In this document: positions 6,409-12,217 of the stretch, one piece after another
Layout: every line of letters begins with the position of its first letter
Position numbering within the stretch: the first letter of the stretch is position 1
Assembly (NCBI GenBank): GCA_017646785.1
Contig: JAGCLX010000079.1
Span: forward strand, 1 to 12,217
Length of the DNA: 12,217 nt
From: Alistipes sp.
GTDB lineage: Bacteria > Bacteroidota > Bacteroidia > Bacteroidales > Rikenellaceae
Direction: 5' to 3'
Program-made: the position numbers and the translations under genes
The notes under the pieces: model-generated
Seen by the model: the letters and a program-made list of their open reading frames with translations, nothing else
The model's database searches: none
What the model was told of the DNA's origin: nothing

Positions 6409-7290
6409 ATGAAGCACGCTTACGTTTTCCCCGGCCAGGGTTCTCAGGCCGTAGGTATGGGCAAGGATATATACGATAATGTGCCCGAGGCAAAGGAACT
6501 TTTCGAGAAGGCTAACGAGATTCTCGGCTTCCGCATTACAGACATCATGTTCGCTGGCACTCCCGAGGAGTTGAAGCAGACTAAGGTTACACAGCCCGCA
6601 GTATTTCTTCACTCTGTTATTCTCGCTAAGGCTCTCGGCGTAAAGCCCGACGCCGTAGCAGGTCACTCATTGGGTGAGTTCTCTGCGTTGGTTGTTGCTG
6701 GCGCACTCTCTTTTGAGGATGGCTTGAAGCTCGTGTCTAAGCGCGCAATGGCTATGCAGAAGTGTTGTGAGCAGCAGCCTGGTGGCATGGCAGCAGTGCT
6801 CGGCTTGGATGACAAGACCATCGAGGATGTATGTGCATCTATTGAGGGCGTAGTTGTTGCAGCAAACTACAACTGCCCTGGTCAGCTCGTCATCTCTGGT
6901 GCTGACGTAGCTGTTGACGAGGCATGCGTGAAACTCAAGGAGGCAGGTGCTCGTCGTGCACTACGTCTTCCCGTAGGTGGCGCATTCCACTCACCACTTA
7001 TGGAGCCTGCACGTCAGGAGCTTGAGGCAGCTATCGCAGAGGCTGAGTTTATGACCCCAACATGTCCTGTATACCAGAACGTTGACGCACAGCCATATAC
7101 CGACGCTGAGCAGATTAAGAAAAACCTTATCGCACAGCTCACAGCCCCCGTACGCTGGACTCAGATTACCGAGAAGATGATTGCTGACGGCATCACAGAG
7201 TTCACCGAGGTGGGTCCTGGTAATGTACTTCAGGGTCTTGTATCTAAGGTTAGCCGCGAGGTTGCAGTAGAGTCTAAGTCGACATTGTAG
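6409..7290 (+). CDS. fabD: Malonyl-CoA:ACP transacylase
   Basis: FabD moves the malonyl group from malonyl-CoA to acyl carrier protein, supplying the extender unit for type II fatty-acid synthesis in the cytoplasm. All catalytic elements are visible in the 293 residues: FPGQGSQ (7-13, oxyanion-hole Gln), GHSLGE (85-90, nucleophile Ser87), Arg112 in SKRAMAMQ (binds the malonyl carboxylate) and GAFHS (191-195, catalytic His194). NYNCPGQLVISG and the C-terminal EVGPGNVLQGL are also typical. Length is normal. It has its own promoter and a strong terminator, so it is probably monocistronic; no fabH, fabG, fabF or acpP neighbours are present. It uses more T-ending codons than the flanking genes, which may reflect high expression (inference). 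Confidence 0.96.
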   Translation: MKHAYVFPGQGSQAVGMGKDIYDNVPEAKELFEKANEILGFRITDIMFAGTPEELKQTKVTQPAVFLHSVILAKALGVKPDAVAGHSLGEFSALVVAGALSFEDGLKLVSKRAMAMQKCCEQQPGGMAAVLGLDDKTIEDVCASIEGVVVAANYNCPGQLVISGADVAVDEACVKLKEAGARRALRLPVGGAFHSPLMEPARQELEAAIAEAEFMTPTCPVYQNVDAQPYTDAEQIKKNLIAQLTAPVRWTQITEKMIADGITEFTEVGPGNVLQGLVSKVSREVAVESKSTL

Positions 7291-7311
7291 TCTACTACGA
7301 TACTTATTAGG

Positions 7312-7345
7312 GAGTGCTCAACATCTACGTTGGGCACTCTTTTTG
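7312..7345 (+). terminator. Strong rho-independent terminator after fabD
   Basis: GAGTGCTCAAC (7312-7322) pairs with GTTGGGCACTC (7329-7339), an 11-bp stem with one G-U pair and a 6-nt loop, followed by TCTTTTT-type sequence ending near 7345. The next gene starts only 15 nt later, so the hairpin may also lie in that gene's leader. Confidence 0.85.
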
Positions 7346-7360
7346 TATTACTGCGACACG

Positions 7361-8626
7361 ATGACTACAATACAAAAAATAACACTACGTGTCGCAACAC
7401 TGCTCACGACTATCTCTTTAACACAGTCGCTATGTGCTCAAGAGTATAGTCGCCTTGACGCATGTGTCGACTTTCGCATCAACTCAGCAATAATCGACGA
7501 GGGCTACAATGACAACAGCCAACTCACCCAAAGTGTCGAGGAGCTTATCAACACCATTAGTAACGACCCAACCGCCGAGATAATATCGGTGGAGATATGT
7601 GGTGCCGCCTCACCCGATGGCCCCGCAGAGATAAACAGACAACTTAGCCACGCACGAATGATGGCTCTTAGCGACTATCTCCGTCGACGCATAGAGATTC
7701 CAGATAGTGTCGTGGTATACAACGACAAGTACATCGCATGGGAGCACCTTGCAGAGCTTATATCAGACGACCCAGAGCCTATTAAGCACAAGAGCACACT
7801 ACTCGCCATACTCTCACAAGATAATCGCGTGGGCTACGACTGGCTGGGACGCCAACAGGATGGCCGCATCAATGCTATATGGAGTTTGGATGATGGCTCT
7901 ACATGGAGTGAACTTAGTCGTCGTTACTTCGCCAAGATGCGAAATGCATGCTTCATAGTTGTTTGCATACGTCGTGTCGAGCCGACACCCGAGCCAGAAC
8001 CGATTATTGAGTATATACCCGAAGTTGATGTTGTCGTAGAGGAGGAGTATCAGATATTAGACACCCAGCCAACGCAAGAACACCTCACCCCGCTAATCAA
8101 CATCAAAATAAACAGCCTGGAGGCTGCAGCACTTATAGCAAACATAGGCATGGAGCTTCGCCTTACGCCACGCCTATCGTTAGACGTCATAGGTCACTAC
8201 TCACCCTATGACTACTTCAACCATACACGTAAAGTTCGCGTCATGGCCATACAACCCGAGCTACGATACTGGTGGGGTGAACCCCTCGTAAAGGGACACT
8301 TTATCGGCATACACGTACCTATTGCGGGATTTAACGTACAGCTCAACGATAAATACCGCTATCAGGATCCCAACCACGCGCTGTGGGGCGTTGGCATCAG
8401 CTACGGCTACGCCATGCCACTGGGCAAGAGCAGTAGATGGGGTGTCGAGTTCACCATCGGCGTAGGATACATGGACATCACCTACGACACCTACGCAGGC
8501 TGCCGCAATGGCAGGTACCTAAACACAAAAACCAAAAACTATTTCGGTCCTACACGATTGGGCATAGACTTCTCGTACCGCTTTGATATAAAGAGTAATA
8601 GCAAGAGTAAAACATCTCTAAAATAA
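7361..8626 (+). CDS. OmpA-like plus DUF3575 outer-membrane protein
   Basis: This 421-residue protein has a signal peptide (about 1-26, likely cut at SLCA-QEY), so it is exported. Residues about 35-150 resemble the OmpA-C-like domain of Bacteroidales outer-membrane proteins: VDFRINSAIID, then VEICGAASPDGPAEINRQLSHARMMALSDYLR, the peptidoglycan-binding style motif in a divergent form (GAASPDG in place of GYASPEG). An acidic, proline-rich linker (about 206-245) joins it to a C-terminal DUF3575 domain (about 247-408) with LSLDVIGHYSPYDYF, QPELRYWWGE, GHFIGIHV and a final LGIDFSYRF, consistent with a small beta-barrel. Proteins of this family often sit in fimbrial (FimA/Mfa-like) gene sets. I chose the ATG at 7361 because the signal peptide starts there. 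It overlaps the next gene by one base (TAATG), so the two are coupled. The exact role is unknown. Confidence 0.8.
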   Translation: MTTIQKITLRVATLLTTISLTQSLCAQEYSRLDACVDFRINSAIIDEGYNDNSQLTQSVEELINTISNDPTAEIISVEICGAASPDGPAEINRQLSHARMMALSDYLRRRIEIPDSVVVYNDKYIAWEHLAELISDDPEPIKHKSTLLAILSQDNRVGYDWLGRQQDGRINAIWSLDDGSTWSELSRRYFAKMRNACFIVVCIRRVEPTPEPEPIIEYIPEVDVVVEEEYQILDTQPTQEHLTPLINIKINSLEAAALIANIGMELRLTPRLSLDVIGHYSPYDYFNHTRKVRVMAIQPELRYWWGEPLVKGHFIGIHVPIAGFNVQLNDKYRYQDPNHALWGVGISYGYAMPLGKSSRWGVEFTIGVGYMDITYDTYAGCRNGRYLNTKTKNYFGPTRLGIDFSYRFDIKSNSKSKTSLK

Positions 8627-9693
8627 TGATGGTTCATATAAGACATATAGCACTGATGCTTTTATCGCTACTCGCACTTGCGGGCTGCGACAGGACCATC
8701 CATGAGTACCCCACAACGCCAACACTCAAGCTCACCGTGTGCTGCTACGTAGACCTATCCCACCCCGAGCACTTCGTCACCGTGGAGTGCGACGCAAAAA
8801 AGGGTACAACCTACGTCGTGCGCTCACAGAGCATCGAGCCAGGTGGCACCCGCTTTACCGAACCTGTGTGCCTACGTTATGTCGTCGACCTATATCGCGA
8901 GTGCGATGGCGACTACATATTCACAGAGCGCAAGGTGTTATTCTCGGCTGTCGACGCAGCATGTCCACAAGCTGTTGCCACGTTTGATGTTGATGCCTCG
9001 AAGTATGAAGTGCTTGTGTGGTGCGACTATGTTCAAAATGATATTCGCAAGGCGTGGTACTACAATACCGATGACCTGCGCAAGGTCGTCTACTCCGACC
9101 AGGAGGTGGTGGACAACAACGACAAGGATGTATTTACCAATATGCTCAGCGTAGACCTGTCGAGCTACGCTTATGCATGCAAAGACCAAGAGATCACCTA
9201 CGATGTCAGCCTAAGTCGCCCCAATGGTCGCTTCAAGTGCATTACGACAGATGTAGAGGAGTATCTTAAAGGCAATAGCGTGAGTGTGGATGATATCACT
9301 GCCGTGGTGACATACGTTCAGTATGTGTCGGCAGGATACGACGTCGAGCAACAGAGGCCCAACTACTATGTGCCTACTCGCACCTTTATCACCTCCACGG
9401 CACACATGGATGACAATGGTATGCTCGAGCTATGCAACGACTATGTATTCGTTAATGGCAAACAGACCAACGTCAAGATAAACTTTGCCTTCTATCAGGG
9501 CGAGGTAAGCTACTCCGACAGTGGGGAGATTATAGGTGATAAGATAAGCCACTGGTCGGGTATTCTTGTGCCACTTAAGCGCAATATGGAGACGGTAATC
9601 GAGGGCCGACTGCTCACCACATCGTATGGCACCGGTGGCGTGGGCATCGACCCCGGCTTCGACGGCGAGATAAACATCCCATGGGGTGATTAA
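8626..9693 (+). CDS. DUF6562-like surface lipoprotein
   Basis: The 355-residue protein begins with a lipoprotein signal ending LALAGC (Cys21), followed by DRTIHEYP, a mature N-terminus typical of Bacteroidales lipoproteins encoded next to DUF3575 genes. LKLTVCCYVDL (about 34-44), YEVLVWCDYV and AWYYNTDDLRKVVYSD match the pattern I associate with DUF6562 (an immunoglobulin-like domain near YxVxVWxDYV followed by YNTxDLxxV). A second beta-rich domain fills the C-terminal half. It is probably anchored in the outer membrane, perhaps as a minor adhesin or anchor related to Mfa2/FimB-type proteins; that link is inference. An ATG one codon later (8629) is also possible. No fimbrillin gene follows, and after its stop the base composition changes sharply. 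Confidence 0.75.
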   Translation: MMVHIRHIALMLLSLLALAGCDRTIHEYPTTPTLKLTVCCYVDLSHPEHFVTVECDAKKGTTYVVRSQSIEPGGTRFTEPVCLRYVVDLYRECDGDYIFTERKVLFSAVDAACPQAVATFDVDASKYEVLVWCDYVQNDIRKAWYYNTDDLRKVVYSDQEVVDNNDKDVFTNMLSVDLSSYAYACKDQEITYDVSLSRPNGRFKCITTDVEEYLKGNSVSVDDITAVVTYVQYVSAGYDVEQQRPNYYVPTRTFITSTAHMDDNGMLELCNDYVFVNGKQTNVKINFAFYQGEVSYSDSGEIIGDKISHWSGILVPLKRNMETVIEGRLLTTSYGTGGVGIDPGFDGEINIPWGD

Positions 9694-9789
9694 AGCCTAC
9701 CTATAACAAGACTCCTTTTGTCGTCAGAGCTGTGTGGGTGTTAAAAAAAGCTTATGCGACATAAATACAACATAAACATCGATAAATTC

Positions 9790-9820
9790 TTTGCTAATGG
9801 TAAAATATTTTGTACATTTG
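9790..9820 (+). promoter_or_regulatory. Consensus Bacteroidota promoter of the leader RNA and lipoprotein
   Basis: TTTG (9790-9793), a 19-nt spacer and TACATTTG (9813-9820) are a complete match to the -33/-7 consensus. It is the best plus-strand promoter in the window. Transcription should start near 9825-9827, about 263 nt upstream of the next start codon, with no gene between. Confidence 0.75.
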
Positions 9821-9826
9821 TGTATT

Positions 9827-10077
9827 GTTGCGAAATACGCAATTTTTTTGATGGCATTTAGGGCTATTGCTGACCTTGTAAAACGACCAAAATTATTACA
9901 CACAAGCAATAGGCACAATGAATGCCCTCGCCTTATGGCGTGGGTTGTGCTTATGTGTGTATGGGTACTTGGTCGTCCCTTCAAGGCGTAAGTGTACCCA
10001 CGCTTCTTGTTAGGTGTTTTCCTGATTTAGTTAAACGGTTGCTATCTATAGCAATGACTTTTATTGTTTAACCTAAC
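9827..10077 (+). ncRNA. Unrecognised structured leader or small RNA with alternative folds
   Basis: The 250 nt between the promoter and the lipoprotein gene hold many long perfect complements. Fold B is a 113-nt rod (9874-9986): CCTTG/CAAGG, ACGACCAA (9883-9890)/TTGGTCGT (9969-9976), TACACACA (9897-9904)/TGTGTGTA (9954-9961), GCACAA/TTGTGC, and a tip CCCTCGCC-TTAT-GGCGTGGG with one mismatch. Fold A uses the internal loops of that rod: CTATTGCT (9864-9871)/AGCAATAG (9905-9912) and TGGGTAC (9962-9968)/GTACCCA (9994-10000), keeping only the tip. A further hairpin region follows: GTTAGGT (10009-10015) and GTTAAAC (10030-10036) both face GTTTAACCTAAC (10066-10077), around TTGCTA-TCTA-TAGCAA (10039-10054). 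It ends 12 nt before the start codon. It may be a cis-regulatory leader or an independent RNA. It matches no RNA family I can name; conservation is untested. Confidence 0.5.
9828..9849 (+). terminator. Short hairpin plus T7, possible terminator of the upstream surface operon
   Basis: TTGCG (9828-9832) and CGCAA (9838-9842) form a 5-bp stem with a 5-nt loop, followed by TTTTTTT. The form is that of a rho-independent terminator, though the stem is short. It could end messages arriving from the DUF3575/DUF6562 genes; no other terminator is seen after 9693. It lies right at the predicted start of the new transcript, where it would instead be a 5'-end hairpin. Confidence 0.35.
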
Positions 10078-10089
10078 CATGGAATAATT

Positions 10090-10779
10090 ATGAAAAAGAC
10101 ACTAACCTTACTCTTATTACTTATCACCTTTTCTAGCTGTACAACAACAAGATACTATTTGGAAAGCACAAATAGGCTGATTGATACAAGTGCAAATATT
10201 GAGTTAAATGAAGTCTCGTTAAAGGGGCCAATATATTCTGATGAATATGTAACTATAATTCCAAACGCCGAAGATGTCTCTATTAACCTTGTTATAGCCA
10301 ATAATCACAATTCATCAATTCGCGTATTGTGGGATAATGCAGCCTACATTGATAGTAGAGGCAATGCCCATCGAATTATTCATTTAGGAGTAAAGTTAGT
10401 CGATAAGGAAAAAGCACAAGTTCCATCAGTAATACCTAAGGGTGCTCAGATAGAAGATCTAGTAGTTCCAGCAGATTGTGTAGAATGGGTAGATAACTCT
10501 TGGAAAGTATCTCCATTAGAGTACAATGAGTTTAGTACAATGGATATGGCAGAACAAGAGTTGAACATGTATATAAACTCCCCAGAAAGGAGTTCAAGCA
10601 AGTTGCTACTTCCTATAGAAATCAACGATAAAAAGGTTGAATACACCCTTTCATTTATAGGTGATAATTTCAAAATTAGTAGTAAAGAGGTAACAGATTC
10701 AGAAAAATCAACAGCAGCTACTTGGGGAATATCAATCGGTGTTATATTATTGTCACTTTTATCTCTTGTATTTATTTAA
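10090..10779 (+). CDS. AT-rich hypothetical lipoprotein with C-terminal membrane span
   Basis: This 229-residue protein starts with a lipoprotein-type signal, MKKTLTLLLLLITFSSC (Cys17), so it should be exported and lipidated. The middle (about 35-200) looks beta-rich, with a stretch around YIDSRGNAHRIIHLGVK and PSVIPKGAQIEDLVVPADCVEW that looks conserved-like but that I cannot assign to a named family. The last 22 residues (TWGISIGVILLSLLSLVFI region) are a hydrophobic span ending at the C-terminus, so the protein may be held at both ends. Its codons are A/T-ending (AAT, ATA, TTA, GAA), unlike the GC-rich neighbours, which suggests recent transfer. No Shine-Dalgarno sequence is seen, and a long structured leader precedes it. 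The gene converges on the CoA-transferase gene. Function unknown. Confidence 0.75.
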   Translation: MKKTLTLLLLLITFSSCTTTRYYLESTNRLIDTSANIELNEVSLKGPIYSDEYVTIIPNAEDVSINLVIANNHNSSIRVLWDNAAYIDSRGNAHRIIHLGVKLVDKEKAQVPSVIPKGAQIEDLVVPADCVEWVDNSWKVSPLEYNEFSTMDMAEQELNMYINSPERSSSKLLLPIEINDKKVEYTLSFIGDNFKISSKEVTDSEKSTAATWGISIGVILLSLLSLVFI

Positions 10780-10835
10780 GAGAGACCTACTAAAATAGAT
10801 CTTTAGTCAGTCACATTAGAGGAATTATAGATATT

Positions 10836-10856
10836 AGCCACCACTATATTAAGGGT
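10836..10856 (+). repeat. Inverted copy of the CoA-transferase gene 3' end
   Basis: These 21 bases are the reverse complement of 11050-11073, inside the 3' end of the CoA-transferase gene, apart from one missing GTG unit. They would encode SHHYIKG on the plus strand against SHHHYIKG in the enzyme. The similarity stops abruptly on both sides. The copy abuts the outer minus-strand terminator. Confidence 0.75.
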
Positions 10857-10886
10857 AAAAAAAAGGCCTTCCCATGCGGGAAAGCC
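10857..10886 (-). terminator. Second (distal) terminator of the CoA-transferase gene
   Basis: Read on the minus strand, GGCTTTCCC (10886-10878) pairs with GGGAAGGCC (10873-10865) around a 4-nt loop, one G-U pair included, and is followed by eight T (10864-10857). It has no T-run on the plus strand. Confidence 0.85.
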
Positions 10887-10923
10887 ACAACCAACCAAAG
10901 CGCGAGACCAATTTTTCGTCAGA

Positions 10924-11022
10924 GTGGTGCAGATGTGGTGCTGACATGAAAAAGCCACCGATGGGTAGTACTAGGCGTACGTCCCATTGGTGGCTTTGAT
11001 TGAAGCGCCGCAGATGCGCCGC
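10924..11022. repeat. Two 7-AGAT-7 direct repeats flanking a terminator
   Basis: GTGGTGC-AGAT-GTGGTGC occupies 10924-10941 and GCGCCGC-AGAT-GCGCCGC occupies 11005-11022. Each is a perfect 7-bp direct repeat with the same AGAT spacer, and they lie on either side of the hairpin at 10954-10994. The first also lies within a GTCAG (10919-10923)/CTGAC (10941-10945) inverted repeat. Meaning unknown; chance is possible. Confidence 0.5.
10949..10997 (-). terminator. First (proximal) terminator of the CoA-transferase gene
   Basis: GCCACC-g-ATGGG (10954-10965) faces CCCAT-t-GGTGGC (10983-10994), 11 Watson-Crick pairs and one mismatch/wobble, with a 17-nt loop that itself contains GTAC/GTAC. On the minus strand the stem is followed by five T (10953-10949). 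It begins about 40 bp after the stop codon at 11035. On the plus strand only TTTG follows, so it is weaker in that direction. Confidence 0.8.
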
Positions 11023-11034
11023 TATCACGGAAAA

Positions 11035-12217
11035 TTACTTGCCCATATAACCCTTAATATAGTGGTGGTGGCTGCCGTAGCGGTTGAATGCTGCACGGTC
11101 GAGCTCCTCCTGTGCTGAGGGGTGAGCTACAGAGATGATGAGGCGTGCACGCTCCTGAAGGCTCTTGCCATAGAGGTCTACAGCACCATTCTCTGTTACG
11201 AACCAGTGGATGTGGTTACGTGTTGTCACAACACCTGAACCCTCTGTGAGGACATCTGAAATCTTTGACACACCCTTATTGGTGATTGAAGGCATCGCGA
11301 TGATAGCCTTACCACCCTTAGAGAGTGATGCACCATAGATGAAGTCTACCTGACCACCTACGCCAGAGTAGAACTTACGGCCGAGTGAGTCAGCACATAC
11401 CTGACCAGTGATGTCAACCTGGAGTGCAGAGTTGATGGCTGTAACCTTGTCGTTCTTAGAGATTACGAATGGGTCGTTAGTGTAGCCTACGTCCATCATA
11501 AGTACGCCTGGGTTGTCGTCGATGAAGTCGTAAACCTTCTGTGAACCCATAAGGAATGTAGATACCATCTTACCCTTATCGATGTTCTTCAATGCGCCGT
11601 TGATTACACCCTTCTCTACGAGAGGAAGCACGCCATCAGCGAACATCTCGGTGTGAACACCAAGGTTCTTGTGGTTGCCAAGCTGCGCGAGCACTGCGTT
11701 AGGAATAGCACCGATACCCATCTGGAGTGTTGCACCATCCTCGATAAGGCCTGCACAGAGGTTACCGATCTTTGTCTCCACCTCGTTAGGAGTTGTGAAG
11801 TGTGCCTCCTCGAGTGGCTGGTCGTCCTCAACGAAGAAGTTGATGCGTGAGCTGTGGATCATCGCGTCACCGAATGAGCGAGGTACATACTTGTTCACTA
11901 CGGCGATAACGTAGTCTGCGCACTCTACAGCAGCGAGTGTAGCGTCTACAGATGTACCGAGTGACACGTAGCCGTGCTTGTCGGGACGAGATACCTGAAT
12001 CATAGCGACGTTACAAGGTACTGCGCCTGAACGATAGAGCTTCTGAGTCTCAGAGAGGAAGATTGGAATATAGTCCGCGAAACCTGCCTGAGTCACCTTA
12101 CGCACGTTGCCACCCACGAAGAATGAGTCGAGCTGGAATACGCCCTCGAACTCTGGATCTGCATAGGGAGCAGGACCCTCAGTGTGGAGGTGGTGGATGT
12201 GTACATCCTTGAACTCG
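11035..12217 (-). CDS. Acetyl-CoA hydrolase/4-hydroxybutyrate CoA-transferase family enzyme (partial)
   Basis: The enzyme moves CoA between carboxylic acids (acetate, butyrate, 4-hydroxybutyrate, succinate or propionate are the family's substrates) through a glutamyl-CoA intermediate, usually in fermentation. The frame is open to the window edge, so the N-terminus, probably some 40-60 residues, is missing; 393 residues are visible. The GTG at 12117 is not the start, because in-frame family sequence continues upstream of it: EFKDVHIHHLHTEGPAPYADPEFEGVFQLDSFF, leading into VGGNVRK, a conserved segment. Other markers are LQMGIGAIPNAVL (CoA-binding glycine loop), GVHTEMFADG (catalytic Glu, codon 11647-11649), the SGVGGQVDFIYGA glycine motif, and the final RAAFNRYGSHHHYIKGYMGK. 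The substrate pair cannot be told from sequence. Two terminators follow in tandem. Confidence 0.9.
   Translation of the reverse strand, partial: EFKDVHIHHLHTEGPAPYADPEFEGVFQLDSFFVGGNVRKVTQAGFADYIPIFLSETQKLYRSGAVPCNVAMIQVSRPDKHGYVSLGTSVDATLAAVECADYVIAVVNKYVPRSFGDAMIHSSRINFFVEDDQPLEEAHFTTPNEVETKIGNLCAGLIEDGATLQMGIGAIPNAVLAQLGNHKNLGVHTEMFADGVLPLVEKGVINGALKNIDKGKMVSTFLMGSQKVYDFIDDNPGVLMMDVGYTNDPFVISKNDKVTAINSALQVDITGQVCADSLGRKFYSGVGGQVDFIYGASLSKGGKAIIAMPSITNKGVSKISDVLTEGSGVVTTRNHIHWFVTENGAVDLYGKSLQERARLIISVAHPSAQEELDRAAFNRYGSHHHYIKGYMGK

Noticed and set aside
9724..9984. 86-codon minus-strand open frame opposite the same leader
   Set aside because: No promoter or ribosome binding site seen for it, and the product looks like random translation of structured DNA.
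9791..9991. 66-codon open frame over the structured leader
   Set aside because: Its start codon lies within the promoter, upstream of the predicted transcription start, and the product has no recognisable features. The pairing pattern explains the region better.
9827..10077. 6S RNA, tmRNA, SRP RNA or RNase P RNA
   Set aside because: The long rod recalls 6S RNA, but the bubble is small and the alternative pairings unusual. None of the signature sequences of tmRNA, SRP RNA or RNase P RNA was seen. 6S remains a search to be run.
12115..12117. GTG as start of the CoA-transferase
   Set aside because: The frame stays open to the window edge and the upstream residues (HTEGPAPYADPE region) fit the enzyme family, so the gene is cut by the window.

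Overview
The window looks like chromosomal DNA from a member of the Bacteroidales (phylum Bacteroidota). Four things point there: several promoters of the phylum-specific TAnnTTTG type; lipoproteins and outer-membrane proteins of Bacteroidales families (DUF3575, a DUF6562-like protein, and a TPR regulator with one membrane span and a degenerate C-terminal HTH); a lack of Shine-Dalgarno sequences before most genes; and moderately high G+C in the housekeeping genes. A futalosine-pathway gene (mqnA) would suit Rikenellaceae/Alistipes-like lineages better than Bacteroides, but the genus cannot be fixed from this sequence.

Layout. At 1-164 a likely divergent promoter pair serves an off-window gene to the left and mqnA to the right. 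mqnA (165-935, chorismate dehydratase of menaquinone synthesis) and corA (1085-2038, Mg2+/Co2+ channel) run on the plus strand and end at a clear hairpin terminator. A 100-bp block of short tandem repeats (2125-2226) separates them from a minus-strand pair: a 556-residue membrane-spanning TPR/HTH regulator (4157-2487) followed 7 bp later by a 79-residue lipoprotein (2479-2240). The 365-bp divergent gap 4158-4522 holds an excellent minus-strand promoter, a dispersed-type imperfect palindrome and the promoter of a ROK-family regulator/kinase (4523-5752), which is translationally coupled to a GNAT acetyltransferase (5754-6275). fabD (6409-7290) has its own promoter and a strong terminator. Just behind it is a two-gene surface set: an OmpA-like/DUF3575 outer-membrane protein (7361-8626) and an overlapping DUF6562-like lipoprotein (8626-9693), relatives of proteins that accompany fimbriae in this order but with no fimbrillin gene visible here.

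From about 9700 to 10860 the composition drops to AT-rich. This stretch carries the best-matched Bacteroidota promoter of the window (TTTG, 19 nt, TACATTTG at 9790-9820), a leader of about 260 nt with an unusually dense set of long complementary segments, and an unrecognised lipoprotein (10090-10779). The leader can be drawn either as a 113-nt rod or as a series of local hairpins; these two folds exclude each other. It is the most promising undescribed element here.

The right end (11035 to beyond 12217, minus strand) is the C-terminal part of an acetyl-CoA hydrolase/4-hydroxybutyrate CoA-transferase-family gene. It is followed by two tandem minus-strand terminators and a small inverted copy of its own 3' end.

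The housekeeping genes are unrelated functional units (quinone synthesis, Mg transport, sugar-linked regulation, fatty-acid synthesis, fermentation), not one pathway. No CRISPR array, tRNA, rRNA or transposase was seen.
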